DNA of 64,000 nt from Streptomyces musisoli (GTDB taxonomy: Bacteria > Actinomycetota > Actinomycetes > Streptomycetales > Streptomycetaceae), in assembly GCF_016741855.1 (NCBI RefSeq), contig NZ_JAERRH010000007.1, positions 1 through 64,000 of the forward strand, read 5' to 3'. Below the pieces are notes generated by a model, which did not search any database, was not told the DNA's origin, and worked only from the letters and a program-made list of their open reading frames with translations. Position numbers and translations under genes: made by a program. Position 1 is the stretch's first letter; each line of letters starts with the position of its first letter. Below, piece by piece: positions 43,032 through 51,135 of this stretch.

Positions 43032-43370
43032 GTGGACGACAACGAGGGCACGGGGTGGCAGGAGCGCCGGGTGCGTGAGTGGCTGGCCGGGAAACTCGCG
43101 GCGCGCCTGGGCCTGGCCGCCGAGGGCACGGACGGCGCCGGTCCGGGCGCGTCCTGCGGGGCCTACGGCATCGGTCCGGACACCTCCTTCGAGCAGTGCG
43201 GCCTCGACGCGGTCGGGGCGCTCGCGCTCGCCGTCGACGCCGAGAGCGCGTGCGGGGTGCTGCTGGAGCCGACCGTGGCCTGGGACCATCCGACGATCGG
43301 ATCCCTCGCCCGCCATCTGGCCCAGGAGACGGAACGCTCCCGGGCGGCTCACGAGGCACCGGCATGGTGA
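43032..43370 (+). CDS. acyl-carrier-like protein with alanine in place of the attachment serine
   Basis: 112 aa from a GTG at 43032 with GGGAGG upstream. The carrier fold is recognisable (EWLAGKLAARLGLAAEGTDG, GPDTSFEQCGLDAVGALALA, VAWDHPTIGSLARHL), but the usual Gly-x-Asp-Ser-Leu reads GLDAV: codon 43209-43211 region gives Ala (gac gcg gtc). It therefore cannot take a phosphopantetheine arm at the normal position. It overlaps the PPTase start (ATG at 43364). It may be a docking or scaffold protein, or a decayed carrier. Confidence 0.72.
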   Translation: MDDNEGTGWQERRVREWLAGKLAARLGLAAEGTDGAGPGASCGAYGIGPDTSFEQCGLDAVGALALAVDAESACGVLLEPTVAWDHPTIGSLARHLAQETERSRAAHEAPAW

Positions 43371-44191
43371 GCGGTCGGCGGGAGCCGGGCGCGGCGGTCG
43401 GCGCGCCCCTGCGGGTGCACGGCCCGGCCGGCCCGTGGCGGCGGATCGGGCACGCGCTGCGCGAGCAGGGCACCGTCCTGGTGTACGGGCTGCTCGACGA
43501 CTGGATCCCGCGCGAGCCGCACACCGCCGGGCTGCGGCAGCTGCTCGGCCGGGAATGGAACCGCTACGAGACGATGGCCGTGGCCGCCGTGCGGGACCGG
43601 TTCGCCGCCTCGCGGTGCCTGATCAAGCATGTCGCCGGATACGCCGTCCAGGCCCCGCCGCACACCGTGGAACTGGCGTACAAGCCGGGCGGGCGGCCCT
43701 ATCTGCGCGGCTGCGACCAGCTCGACATCAGTCTCAGTCACACCGGCGACCTGCTGCTCCTGGGCATCACCCGGCGCGGCGGTGTCGGGGTGGACGCCGA
43801 GCCGGCGGACCGGCAGACCCTGCTGTCCGGTTCCGAGCGGCGCTTCTGGACGCCGCATGAGATCGAGGCGCTGGCCGGGGTCGGCGAGGCGGACCGGCCG
43901 CGGCAGATGGTGCGGCTATGGACCCTCAAGGAGGCCTACAGCAAGGCCATCGGGCAGGGCATGCGGTTCCGGTTCAACGACTTCGGCTTCCCGCTGGACG
44001 GCGTGGTGCCCCGGGTGCTGACGCCGCACGGGCTGACGGGCACCGGGGACGAGTGGAGCTTCGGCAGCGCGCGGGTCGAGGACAAGTACACCGTCAGCTG
44101 GGCGCTGCACGACGCCGGCGGTGCCGGCGGGACCGCCGCCCGGCTCGACCGGGGGCTGGTGGAGGCGCTCACAGCAGTACCCGTCCGCTGA
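43364..44191 (+). CDS. 4'-phosphopantetheinyl transferase, Sfp type
   Basis: 275 aa from an ATG at 43364 overlapping the upstream stop. Sfp-type motifs are present: DISLSHTGDLLLLGI (first), GVGVDAE (Asp and Glu Mg ligands) and RLWTLKEAYSKAIG (WxxKEA). An N-terminal extension of about 50 aa precedes the catalytic part. It loads phosphopantetheine on carrier proteins, probably the PKS ACP at 58231 since the adjacent carrier-like protein lacks its serine. Confidence 0.92.
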   Translation: MVSGRREPGAAVGAPLRVHGPAGPWRRIGHALREQGTVLVYGLLDDWIPREPHTAGLRQLLGREWNRYETMAVAAVRDRFAASRCLIKHVAGYAVQAPPHTVELAYKPGGRPYLRGCDQLDISLSHTGDLLLLGITRRGGVGVDAEPADRQTLLSGSERRFWTPHEIEALAGVGEADRPRQMVRLWTLKEAYSKAIGQGMRFRFNDFGFPLDGVVPRVLTPHGLTGTGDEWSFGSARVEDKYTVSWALHDAGGAGGTAARLDRGLVEALTAVPVR

Positions 44192-44226
44192 TGCCTGTCA
44201 GGAATGACCGTTTCCTGGCATGATCA

Positions 44227-44266
44227 TTCGAACATCGTAGGATCATGGCCGGACATGTTCGAACAT
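44227..44266. promoter_or_regulatory. paired TTCGAACAT repeats and palindrome upstream of the response regulator
   Basis: TTCGAACAT at 44227-44235 and 44258-44266, 31 bp apart (three turns). The second forms the perfect palindrome ATGTTCGAACAT (44255-44266). GATCAT flanks at 44222 and 44241. AT-rich for this genome, just before the regulator gene, so an autoregulatory site is plausible. Confidence 0.5.
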
Positions 44267-44310
44267 TTCTCGCCTGCTCGGGTGAAAAGCAGGACGGACC
44301 AGGGGGATCG

Positions 44311-44919
44311 ATGGGCATCAGGGTCTTGTTGGCCGAGGACATGCACATGGTGAGAGGGGCGCTGGTGGCGCTCCTGAACCTCGAGGACGACATCGAGGTC
44401 GTCGCCGAGGTGTCCGACGGTGACCAGATCGTGCCGCAGGCCCTGGCCTGCACGCCGGACGTGGCGGTCATCGACATCGACCTGCCGGGGACGGACGGAC
44501 TGACCGCCGCCGCCCACCTCCAGAAGCAGCTTCCGGAGTGCAAGGCGATGATCCTCACCAGCCTCGGGCGGCCGGGCACGTTCCGCCGCGCGGTGTCGGC
44601 CGGCGTGCGCGCCTTCGTCCTCAAGGACGCGCCGCCGCAGCAGCTCGCCCAGGCGATACGCCGAGTGCAGCGGGGCGAGCGGGTGGTGGACCCCGAGCTG
44701 GCCATGGCCGCCTGGGACAGCGGCGACAACCCGCTCACCGACCGTGAGACCGAGGTGCTGAGGCTCGCGGCGGACGGCGCCGAGGCCGCCGAGATCGCCC
44801 GGCAGCTGTTCCTGTCGGCCGGCACCGTCCGCAACTATCTGACGTCGTCCGTCGTCAAGCTCGGCGCCCGCAACCGCCTGGACGCCGTCCGCATCGCCCG
44901 CGAGGCGGGCTGGGTCTGA
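44311..44919 (+). CDS. NarL/LuxR-type response regulator
   Basis: 202 aa from an ATG at 44311 after GGGGGATCG. Receiver domain: LAEDMHM acidic pocket, phospho-acceptor Asp in VAVIDIDLPGTDG, lysine in FVLKDAP. C-terminal LuxR HTH: NPLTDRETEVLRLAADGAEA and IARQLFLSAGTVRNYLTSSV. It probably pairs with the histidine kinase encoded convergently at 44974, 55 bp away. DesR-like regulators of this type often control neighbouring metabolite genes. Confidence 0.93.
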   Translation: MGIRVLLAEDMHMVRGALVALLNLEDDIEVVAEVSDGDQIVPQALACTPDVAVIDIDLPGTDGLTAAAHLQKQLPECKAMILTSLGRPGTFRRAVSAGVRAFVLKDAPPQQLAQAIRRVQRGERVVDPELAMAAWDSGDNPLTDRETEVLRLAADGAEAAEIARQLFLSAGTVRNYLTSSVVKLGARNRLDAVRIAREAGWV

Positions 44920-44973
44920 GCCTCCGGGCGGGCCGGGCGGGCGGCCGTGGGCCGACCGCCCGGTGATCCCCCG

Positions 44974-46200
44974 TCAGCTCGCCGGGCTGGTCTCCGCCAG
45001 CAGCCGGAAGCCGCCGTCCGGGGTGGTCCCGGCCGTGAAACGGCCGCCGACGGCGGCCATCCGCGCCGCCAGACTGTCCAGCCCGCAGCCGCCCGGTGTG
45101 CCGGAGTACTCCTCGGACCGCGGCTGTACGCCATCGTTGTCCATCCGCAGACGGACCACCCCGTCGCGCTGCGTGACCTCGATCCGGCACCGGGTCGCCC
45201 TGCTGTGCCGCACCACGTTGGTGATGCCCTCGCGGACGACCGTGGCCAGCGCGGTGTCGGCCTCCCCGGCCAACCGGTCGTAGTCGACCTTCACATGCGC
45301 CTCGACGCCCGCGGCGGACAGCACCGACCGGGCCGAGGACAGCTCGTTGAGCAGCGACAGCGACCGGTAGCTGCGGGCCACCTCCCGTACGTCGGCCAGG
45401 GCCTGACGGGACGTCTCCACGATACTGCGCAGTTCCTCGCGGGCCCGCTCGGGCGCCGGCTCCACCAGCTGGTAGGCCAGCTCGCCCTTGAGGGTGATCG
45501 CCGACAGGCTGTAGCCCAGCAGGTCGTGCAGGTCACGCGCGAACCGCAGCCGCTCCTTGGTGATGGCGAGACGCGCGAAGTCGTCCCGCGCCTCGTGCAC
45601 CGCGATGGCGAGCGTGGCCAGCCGGATCAGGCTGTAGACGATGATGCCGGTCAGCAGGGTCGAGACGATCATGTACGGCACCGCGACGGTGGCGAACCCC
45701 TCGTTGATGCCGGTGGACACCGCGATGAGCAGCACGATCAGCCCGAAGGCGGGCACCGCCCGGCGCGTCGGCAGGACGAGCAGCGCCGACGCGCCGACGA
45801 AGCCGCCCATGCCGCCCCAGGCCCAGCCGAGCAGCAGGCAGGGCACCACCACGAGCACGACCTGGCCGAGCAGGATCCAGCGCCCGTACCGGTCACGGAA
45901 ACGCTGGTAGCGCGGCAGCGTCTGGGCGATCTGGAGCACGATGGTCAGCGGGAGCACCGTCACGCACAGCGCGATGCGGACCGGCGATATCCCCTCGTCC
46001 AGGATGTCCACGACCTGCATGGCGAAAAACCCCGCCATGACGGTGAAGACGACGGCCAGTGCGAAGCGCGGAGGCGGAGCGTGCGTACCGAGCGCCGCGA
46101 GCCTGGGTCCTTCCGCCTCCGCGTGGTCCGTCGTTCTCGGATTCGGCCCCCCGATGGCTTCGTCCCTTGTTTTCCGCGGATCGTCGGTCCGCAACTGCAT
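44974..46200 (-). CDS. DesK/NarX-type sensor histidine kinase
   Basis: 408 aa from an ATG at 46200 with a GGGGGG run upstream. Five to six TM helices (for example RFALAVVFTVMAGFFAMQVV and GRWILLGQVVLVVVPCLLLG) form the sensor. The HisKA_3 dimerisation box is RFARDLHDLLGYSLSAITLK, with the phospho-His in DLHDLLG, and the ATPase N-box is VVREGITNVVRHSRATRC. It is convergent with the LuxR-type response regulator, its likely partner. Its signal is probably membrane-linked. Confidence 0.93.
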   Translation of the reverse strand: MQLRTDDPRKTRDEAIGGPNPRTTDHAEAEGPRLAALGTHAPPPRFALAVVFTVMAGFFAMQVVDILDEGISPVRIALCVTVLPLTIVLQIAQTLPRYQRFRDRYGRWILLGQVVLVVVPCLLLGWAWGGMGGFVGASALLVLPTRRAVPAFGLIVLLIAVSTGINEGFATVAVPYMIVSTLLTGIIVYSLIRLATLAIAVHEARDDFARLAITKERLRFARDLHDLLGYSLSAITLKGELAYQLVEPAPERAREELRSIVETSRQALADVREVARSYRSLSLLNELSSARSVLSAAGVEAHVKVDYDRLAGEADTALATVVREGITNVVRHSRATRCRIEVTQRDGVVRLRMDNDGVQPRSEEYSGTPGGCGLDSLAARMAAVGGRFTAGTTPDGGFRLLAETSPAS

Positions 46201-46354
46201 AAGGCATCGCCCCCCGTCACATTGCCTTGCAAGTGGTGATGATAGAGGCAACTTCTGGGAAGAGAGCGTGATCGACTTGTGAACAAGGCGGCGCTCCGCG
46301 TCGACTCCTGGTTGACCGAAAGTCATCCCTGGGCCGGGATGAACTTCCGAGCGG

Positions 46355-48040
46355 TCAGCCGCCGTCCGGCAGTGAACCGATGGTGAACTCCCCCACCGCG
46401 GACTCCTCGCGCCAGTCGAGCCCGAACGCCCGGGCGGACTGCTCCGTGTCGCCCGTGCCGATCGCGCAGCCGGCCAGCCCCAGCGCCGTCGTGAGCAGGT
46501 AGAGCGTCTGCTGCACCACGCCGACGTGCTTGAGCGTCAGCGCGTACGCCAGCCCGCTGTACTTCCACGACACCCGGGCGAACCGCGCGGTCATCGTCAG
46601 CAGGATGTCCGGGAGGGCGGCCATCCCGGCGCCGGTCTGGGCCTCCGCGAGCACCCCGCGGCGCAGCGCCTCCGAGGTGGGCAGGCGGACCAGGCAGTGC
46701 TCCGCCGGGGCGTAGTAGTAGACGCCCGGCTCCAGACCCTCGCAGCGCTGCACGCTCAGGTAGAACTCCAGCTCGTAGCAGGCACCGCCGCTCGGGTAGG
46801 GGCGGTTCGCGCGGGCCGGGACGGGACCGTCGGGCGTCCCCGGGTGCGGGTCGGGCGCGGTGCGCACCCGCAGCCCGTGGTGCAGCAGCTCGCCCAGCTG
46901 GTCCAGGGTCGGCGGGCGGCTGCCGTGCTCCCGGACCGACGTACGCCGTTCCAGGGCCTCGGCCAGGGTCAGCTCCCGTGCTCCGCCCGCGCCCGCGGCC
47001 GGCCCGGGCAGGGCGGTCCGCGGGCCCGCGGGGAGCGGCTTGACCGCCGGCGGCATGTCCTGGAGGCCGCTCATCGGGTAAGTGGCGCCGAAAACACCGT
47101 CGTTGCGGCCCGGACGGCTGCGCCAGTGGAACATCAGGTCGTGGTGCGACCAGGGCCGCAGCGCCGGGTCGTCGTCCTCGGCGAACCGCAGCTCCCCCGC
47201 ACCGTACGCCCCGGCCCCGGCCGTTCCCGCACCGTACGCCCCGGCTCCTGCCGTTCCCGCACCGTTAACTCCGGCCCCGGCCGGCCCCGCACCGTTCACC
47301 CCGGCGCGCGGATCCGTGCCCGTGAGGACCGCGTGCTCGGCCTCCGCCGCGGCCGTCGCCGACTGCACCATGCCGGTCGCCACCAGGTACGACAGCACGG
47401 TGAGCGCCGCCGGTCCGGACACCGGCAGCCGCTCCACGGCCGCCTTCGGCGTCGTCGGACCGCCGAGGGAGGCGATCAGCCAGCCCGCCTCGGGCCGGGT
47501 GAAGACCGCGCGGAACGACGACAGCGGGGACTCCAGCACCCAGCCGTCGCCCTCCGTGCGCAGCGCCGCGAACCGCGACAGCCGCAGCGGCACGTCGGCC
47601 GGCACGGGGACGGGCCGCAGCGAGGCGTCGACGGTGTTCGGCACCACCGACAGCAGCGGACTGTGCCCGTCCGGGGCGCCGACCGAGCGCACCACGAGCC
47701 CGCCCAGCCGCCGCAGGGCCACCAGCAGCCCCACCCGGCAGGCCAGGTCGTCGGTGCCCGGCACGTTCTCCAGGCGGGCCGGCCCCAGCTCCATGCGGCG
47801 CAGCGCCTGCCGCAGCACGGGCGCCGGTCCGGGGATGCGCACCGTGCCCCAGCGCGAGCCCAGCAGGACGCACGTGTCCTCCTCCTGGAGGTGGACGTCG
47901 TCGCGCAGCGACCACAGTTCGCCTTCGGCGACGTCCGGTACGAGGAGGGGCACGGCGGGGTTCTCAAAGGCCACGGCGGGTCGGTCCTGGAGCTCGGTCG
48001 GGCGGGGCGGCAAGGAGGCGGGGGTCGGCGGGACGGACAC
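46355..48040 (-). CDS. SagB-type oxidase/dehydrogenase (TOMM azoline oxidase)
   Basis: 561 aa from a GTG at 48040, four bases after the cyclodehydratase stop. The C-terminal about 200 aa are a SagB/ThcOx nitroreductase-fold FMN oxidase: YPSGGACYELEFYLSV, GVYYYAPAEH, SWKYSGLAYALTLKHVGVVQ, GLAGCAIGTGD. The N-terminal about 230 aa are an extra domain of unknown role, separated by a Gly/Ala repeat linker (about 255-290, NGAGPAGAGV-like units). In TOMM pathways SagB oxidises azolines to azoles. It is the last gene of the precursor-cyclodehydratase-oxidase operon. Confidence 0.88.
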   Translation of the reverse strand: MSVPPTPASLPPRPTELQDRPAVAFENPAVPLLVPDVAEGELWSLRDDVHLQEEDTCVLLGSRWGTVRIPGPAPVLRQALRRMELGPARLENVPGTDDLACRVGLLVALRRLGGLVVRSVGAPDGHSPLLSVVPNTVDASLRPVPVPADVPLRLSRFAALRTEGDGWVLESPLSSFRAVFTRPEAGWLIASLGGPTTPKAAVERLPVSGPAALTVLSYLVATGMVQSATAAAEAEHAVLTGTDPRAGVNGAGPAGAGVNGAGTAGAGAYGAGTAGAGAYGAGELRFAEDDDPALRPWSHHDLMFHWRSRPGRNDGVFGATYPMSGLQDMPPAVKPLPAGPRTALPGPAAGAGGARELTLAEALERRTSVREHGSRPPTLDQLGELLHHGLRVRTAPDPHPGTPDGPVPARANRPYPSGGACYELEFYLSVQRCEGLEPGVYYYAPAEHCLVRLPTSEALRRGVLAEAQTGAGMAALPDILLTMTARFARVSWKYSGLAYALTLKHVGVVQQTLYLLTTALGLAGCAIGTGDTEQSARAFGLDWREESAVGEFTIGSLPDGG

Positions 48041-48044
48041 GGGA

Positions 48045-50327
48045 TCAGACGAACAGCGGTACGGGGTTGAGGTCCTCGTACGCCCTTGGCCCGTCCAGCC
48101 TGCCGAGGGCGACCGGGACGTCGTACAGCCGTCCCGGTGCCAGGCGCGGCCAGAAGTGGCGCAGCCCGGGCACGATCACCCGCACCACGGGCAGCCCCAG
48201 GTCCGGTCTGGTCTGGTCGAGGACCAGCACCTCCATGCCGCGCCCCTCCAGCCGCCGGCGCAGTTCGCCGACGTCGTCGAGCAGATCGTCGGTGGGCCGG
48301 TGGGCGTAGTGGGCGGGGGTGCGCGGCGCCTCGGCCGGGTGCGGGTCGAGGTAGGGCAGGGACTCCCGGGTCGCGGTGCGCCACCAGTGCAGCGCCACCT
48401 GATCGGAACAGGCGTACCCGGTGCCGTCCGGGCGGGTGTCGAGCACCGCGGGCAGCAGCTGGTTCATCTCCGACAGGGCACGGCTCAGGGCGACGGCCGG
48501 GTCGAGGTGGGCGCCGAAGCCGAACACGATGTCCTCGGCCGGCCGGTCGGTCCGCCGCGACAGTGCCGCCATCACCGGCACGCCGAGGTCCGCGGTGAGG
48601 TCCAGCACCCAGACCTCGCGGCCCAGTTCGCGGTGCATCTCCCGTACCCGGTCGGTCCAGGGGTCCGCGAAGGCGGTCACGTCGACCGCGGGCTGGCGGG
48701 TGCGGTTGTACCACCACAGGGCCACGGCATCGCGTTCCACCAGTTCCAGCAGTCCCTGGAGCACCGCGTCCTCCAGGGTTCCGCCGGCCGCGCAGCCGTT
48801 GGAGTCGGCGCGCACCATGCGGCGGGCGTCGGCGTCGGGGACGTCGTAGTAGAGCAGGGCGCTGGGCAGCAGGACGTGCCGGCCACGGGTGAGCGACCAC
48901 ACGGGGGACCAGCTCAGCTCGGCGTCCCGGTCGAACGGCTCGGGAACCATGTGGAAGGGGTGTCCGCCGGCGTTCCACGCGCGGCGCTCGCGGAACTGCC
49001 GCTCGTGCCAGAGCTGGAGGCGGCGGGGGTCCATGGCGCGGTCGCCGAGCGAGCGCAGTGTGCCGCGCTCCCACCGCTCGTCGCCCTGCCAGGTGCCGCT
49101 GATGCGTTCCAGTCCCTCGCACAGGGCGCCGACCCGGGCCTGGAGCGCGGTGCGGCCCTTGCCCGCGCTCTCCTGGCGCAGCGAGGTGCGCAGGTCGGCC
49201 ATGCGGCGCGGGCCCAGGGCGAGGTTGTGGCCCGCCCGGTAGACGTTGAGCAGCGCGGGGCCGCGGTCGTCGCGGCGGATCTCCTTGATGGCACCGGTCA
49301 CCGGGCTCACCAGGTGGGCGTAGCGCTCCCACACCTCGCGGGCCGGCAGGGCGCGGTGCCCGCCGCCCGAACGCTCCGCCTTCGGACGGGAGTTCAGCAC
49401 CACCGGGGCGTCCGCACGCCGGCCGGTCAGCGAGCCGTCCCCGCACTGCGGGCACTGCGGGCGCCGGGTCAGGCGGTGGGTGCGGCTCGTCAGGGTCAGC
49501 GTGTCGAAGGTGACCACGCCGTCCTGTGCCGCGTGCCGGTGGCCGGCCAGCCACTTGGCGCACTCCAGCGCGGCGAGGTCGAGGCCCAGCCGGACGGTGG
49601 CGGGAAGGGCCGCGCGCGGCGGCAGCACCGACGTGCCGCCCAGCGCGTGGCACACCGGGGACTGGGCGGCGCGGTGGGTCCGCACCCGGTGCGCCAGGCA
49701 GTGCCAGCAGGCGCTGTCGCCGGGCCGGAAGACCGGGCCGATCCAGACGGTGGTGCCGTACGGCTTGGCGAGCAGCCAGGGCCGGGCGTCGGCGCGCCGC
49801 TGCCGGTCCAGTTCCGCCAGCCGGGGGTCCAGGTAGTCCTCGCACACCACCAGGTCGATCCCGGCCGCGCCGGGGTCGTCCACGACGGTGAGGCCCGCGC
49901 CCTGGCAGGAGAGGCGCAGGGCGGTGGTGTCCGCCTCGCCGAGGGCGACGATCCGCACGCTCAGGGGCGCGGCCGTCGCGCGGCGCCGTACGTCGCTGCC
50001 GATGCTCTCCCAGTACGCCTCGGCCGCGGGATCGGCGGCCGGGGTGTCGTCGGGGTGGCGGTGGTCGAGCAGCCCGGAGCGGGTGAGCTGGCCGACCAGG
50101 CTGCCGACCTGGGCGGGCGGCACGGAGGGCGCGGTCTCGCGCAGCAGGGCGGGCAGGTCGCGGGTGCCGTCGAGCAGGGGGGCCAGAGCCGCCATCTCCG
50201 CTCCCGGCAGGGCCGTCACCCCGTGCTCCGAAACCAAGTAGACGGCGTCCCCCGGGACGATCTCCGGCCGCAGGTGACGCCTGAAGCCGATGAGTGCCGA
50301 GCCGTCGGTCCCTCGTCCGGTGGTCAT
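48045..50327 (-). CDS. fused E1-like/YcaO TOMM cyclodehydratase
   Basis: 760 aa from an ATG at 50327. Residues about 10-90 resemble a leader-binding winged helix (YLVSEHGVTALPGAEMAALA). Residues 95-300 are E1-like with zinc pairs at C207/C210 (SACWHCLAHR) and C292/C295 (QCPQCGD). The YcaO domain follows from about 330: KGRTALQARVGALCEGLERI and AGGTLEDAVLQGLLELVERD carry the ATP/Mg glutamates. It ends NPVPLFV, a shortened form of the Pro-rich C-terminus important in azoline-forming YcaO proteins. It should cyclise Cys/Ser/Thr on the leader-peptide substrate encoded just upstream (ATGA overlap). Confidence 0.9.
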   Translation of the reverse strand: MTTGRGTDGSALIGFRRHLRPEIVPGDAVYLVSEHGVTALPGAEMAALAPLLDGTRDLPALLRETAPSVPPAQVGSLVGQLTRSGLLDHRHPDDTPAADPAAEAYWESIGSDVRRRATAAPLSVRIVALGEADTTALRLSCQGAGLTVVDDPGAAGIDLVVCEDYLDPRLAELDRQRRADARPWLLAKPYGTTVWIGPVFRPGDSACWHCLAHRVRTHRAAQSPVCHALGGTSVLPPRAALPATVRLGLDLAALECAKWLAGHRHAAQDGVVTFDTLTLTSRTHRLTRRPQCPQCGDGSLTGRRADAPVVLNSRPKAERSGGGHRALPAREVWERYAHLVSPVTGAIKEIRRDDRGPALLNVYRAGHNLALGPRRMADLRTSLRQESAGKGRTALQARVGALCEGLERISGTWQGDERWERGTLRSLGDRAMDPRRLQLWHERQFRERRAWNAGGHPFHMVPEPFDRDAELSWSPVWSLTRGRHVLLPSALLYYDVPDADARRMVRADSNGCAAGGTLEDAVLQGLLELVERDAVALWWYNRTRQPAVDVTAFADPWTDRVREMHRELGREVWVLDLTADLGVPVMAALSRRTDRPAEDIVFGFGAHLDPAVALSRALSEMNQLLPAVLDTRPDGTGYACSDQVALHWWRTATRESLPYLDPHPAEAPRTPAHYAHRPTDDLLDDVGELRRRLEGRGMEVLVLDQTRPDLGLPVVRVIVPGLRHFWPRLAPGRLYDVPVALGRLDGPRAYEDLNPVPLFV

Positions 50328-50635
50328 GCGGCCAGCGCCTCCGGCAGGGCGCGGGAGTGACGGACGACCGGGAGGTCGGCGATGGACGGGGGGTCCACGA
50401 GGCTCAGGCAGAACCCGGCGGCCGGGGCCACCGCGGGCAGGGTGTCGAAGGGGGCCACGACGACGTCCAGGTCGGCACCGTCGGGCAGGGCGGGGGCCGG
50501 GGCACCGGGCGCGAGGTCGATGCCGGCCTCGGCGAGCACGCGGTGGGGATCGGCGAGGTAGCGCTCCTTGAGGTCGGTCTCGGTCCAGGTGCGGGCGACG
50601 AGTTCGGCGAAGCGCCAGTCGTGGTCAAGTGACAT
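50324..50635 (-). CDS. NHLP-type RiPP precursor peptide
   Basis: 103 aa from an ATG at 50635 with AGGAGG upstream. Residues 1-45 match nitrile-hydratase-like leader peptides: RFAELVARTWTETDLKERYL then ADPHRVLAEAGIDLAPG. The C-terminal half, LDVVVAPFDTLPAVA then AAGFCLSLVDPPSIADLP, contains a single Cys (C76) and few Ser/Thr (T65, S78, S84, S94). Compared with azole-rich TOMMs the core is poor in cyclisable residues, so one or few rings are expected. The stop overlaps the YcaO start as ATGA, so precursor and enzyme are translationally coupled. Confidence 0.82.
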   Translation of the reverse strand: MSLDHDWRFAELVARTWTETDLKERYLADPHRVLAEAGIDLAPGAPAPALPDGADLDVVVAPFDTLPAVAPAAGFCLSLVDPPSIADLPVVRHSRALPEALAA

Positions 50636-51135
50636 GTCTTCTCCTCCTTGAGGGCGCGGACCCGCTTGTGACGGGCCGTTTCGACGGGGACGGACTGCGT
50701 GAACCCTCGCCAGGAGTAAACGTGGCGGGGCCCGGACCGGACCAGTGCGGCCGTCACCAACGGCATATGAGGGATTCACATCCCGCAGGGGACGGCCGCA
50801 CCCCCGCGGGATGAGCAGGGCAGGGCCCGCCCCGGGACGGCGTACGCGCCCGGCCCGTGAAGGGCGCACGGCGTGGACGGTGAGGTGCGCACGGCGCCGG
50901 GGGTGACCCCGGCACGGTGCGGGCGGTGAGGGGCGCACGGCGTGGACGGTGACCCGGGCACGGGGCCGGCGGTGTGCCGTGCACGGCTCACGCGGTGACC
51001 GGCGCACGGCCCCGGTCGTGAGCAGGCCACGGTGCGCCGGTGACGCTCGCACTGCCGTCATCTCCCCGGATCGGCGAGGGTGTTGACACCAGATGGATCG
51101 GGCCGGAAGCCCGCGGGGGAGTAAGGGAGAGACCC
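50636..51135. other. 500-bp divergent promoter region between the RiPP operon and the SARP genes
   Basis: GC-rich with two copies of GGGCGCACGGCGTGGACGGT (50862-50881 and 50931-50950, 69 bp apart). A TTGACA hexamer at 51083-51088 may be the -35 of the SARP gene. No gene is supported. Confidence 0.6.
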
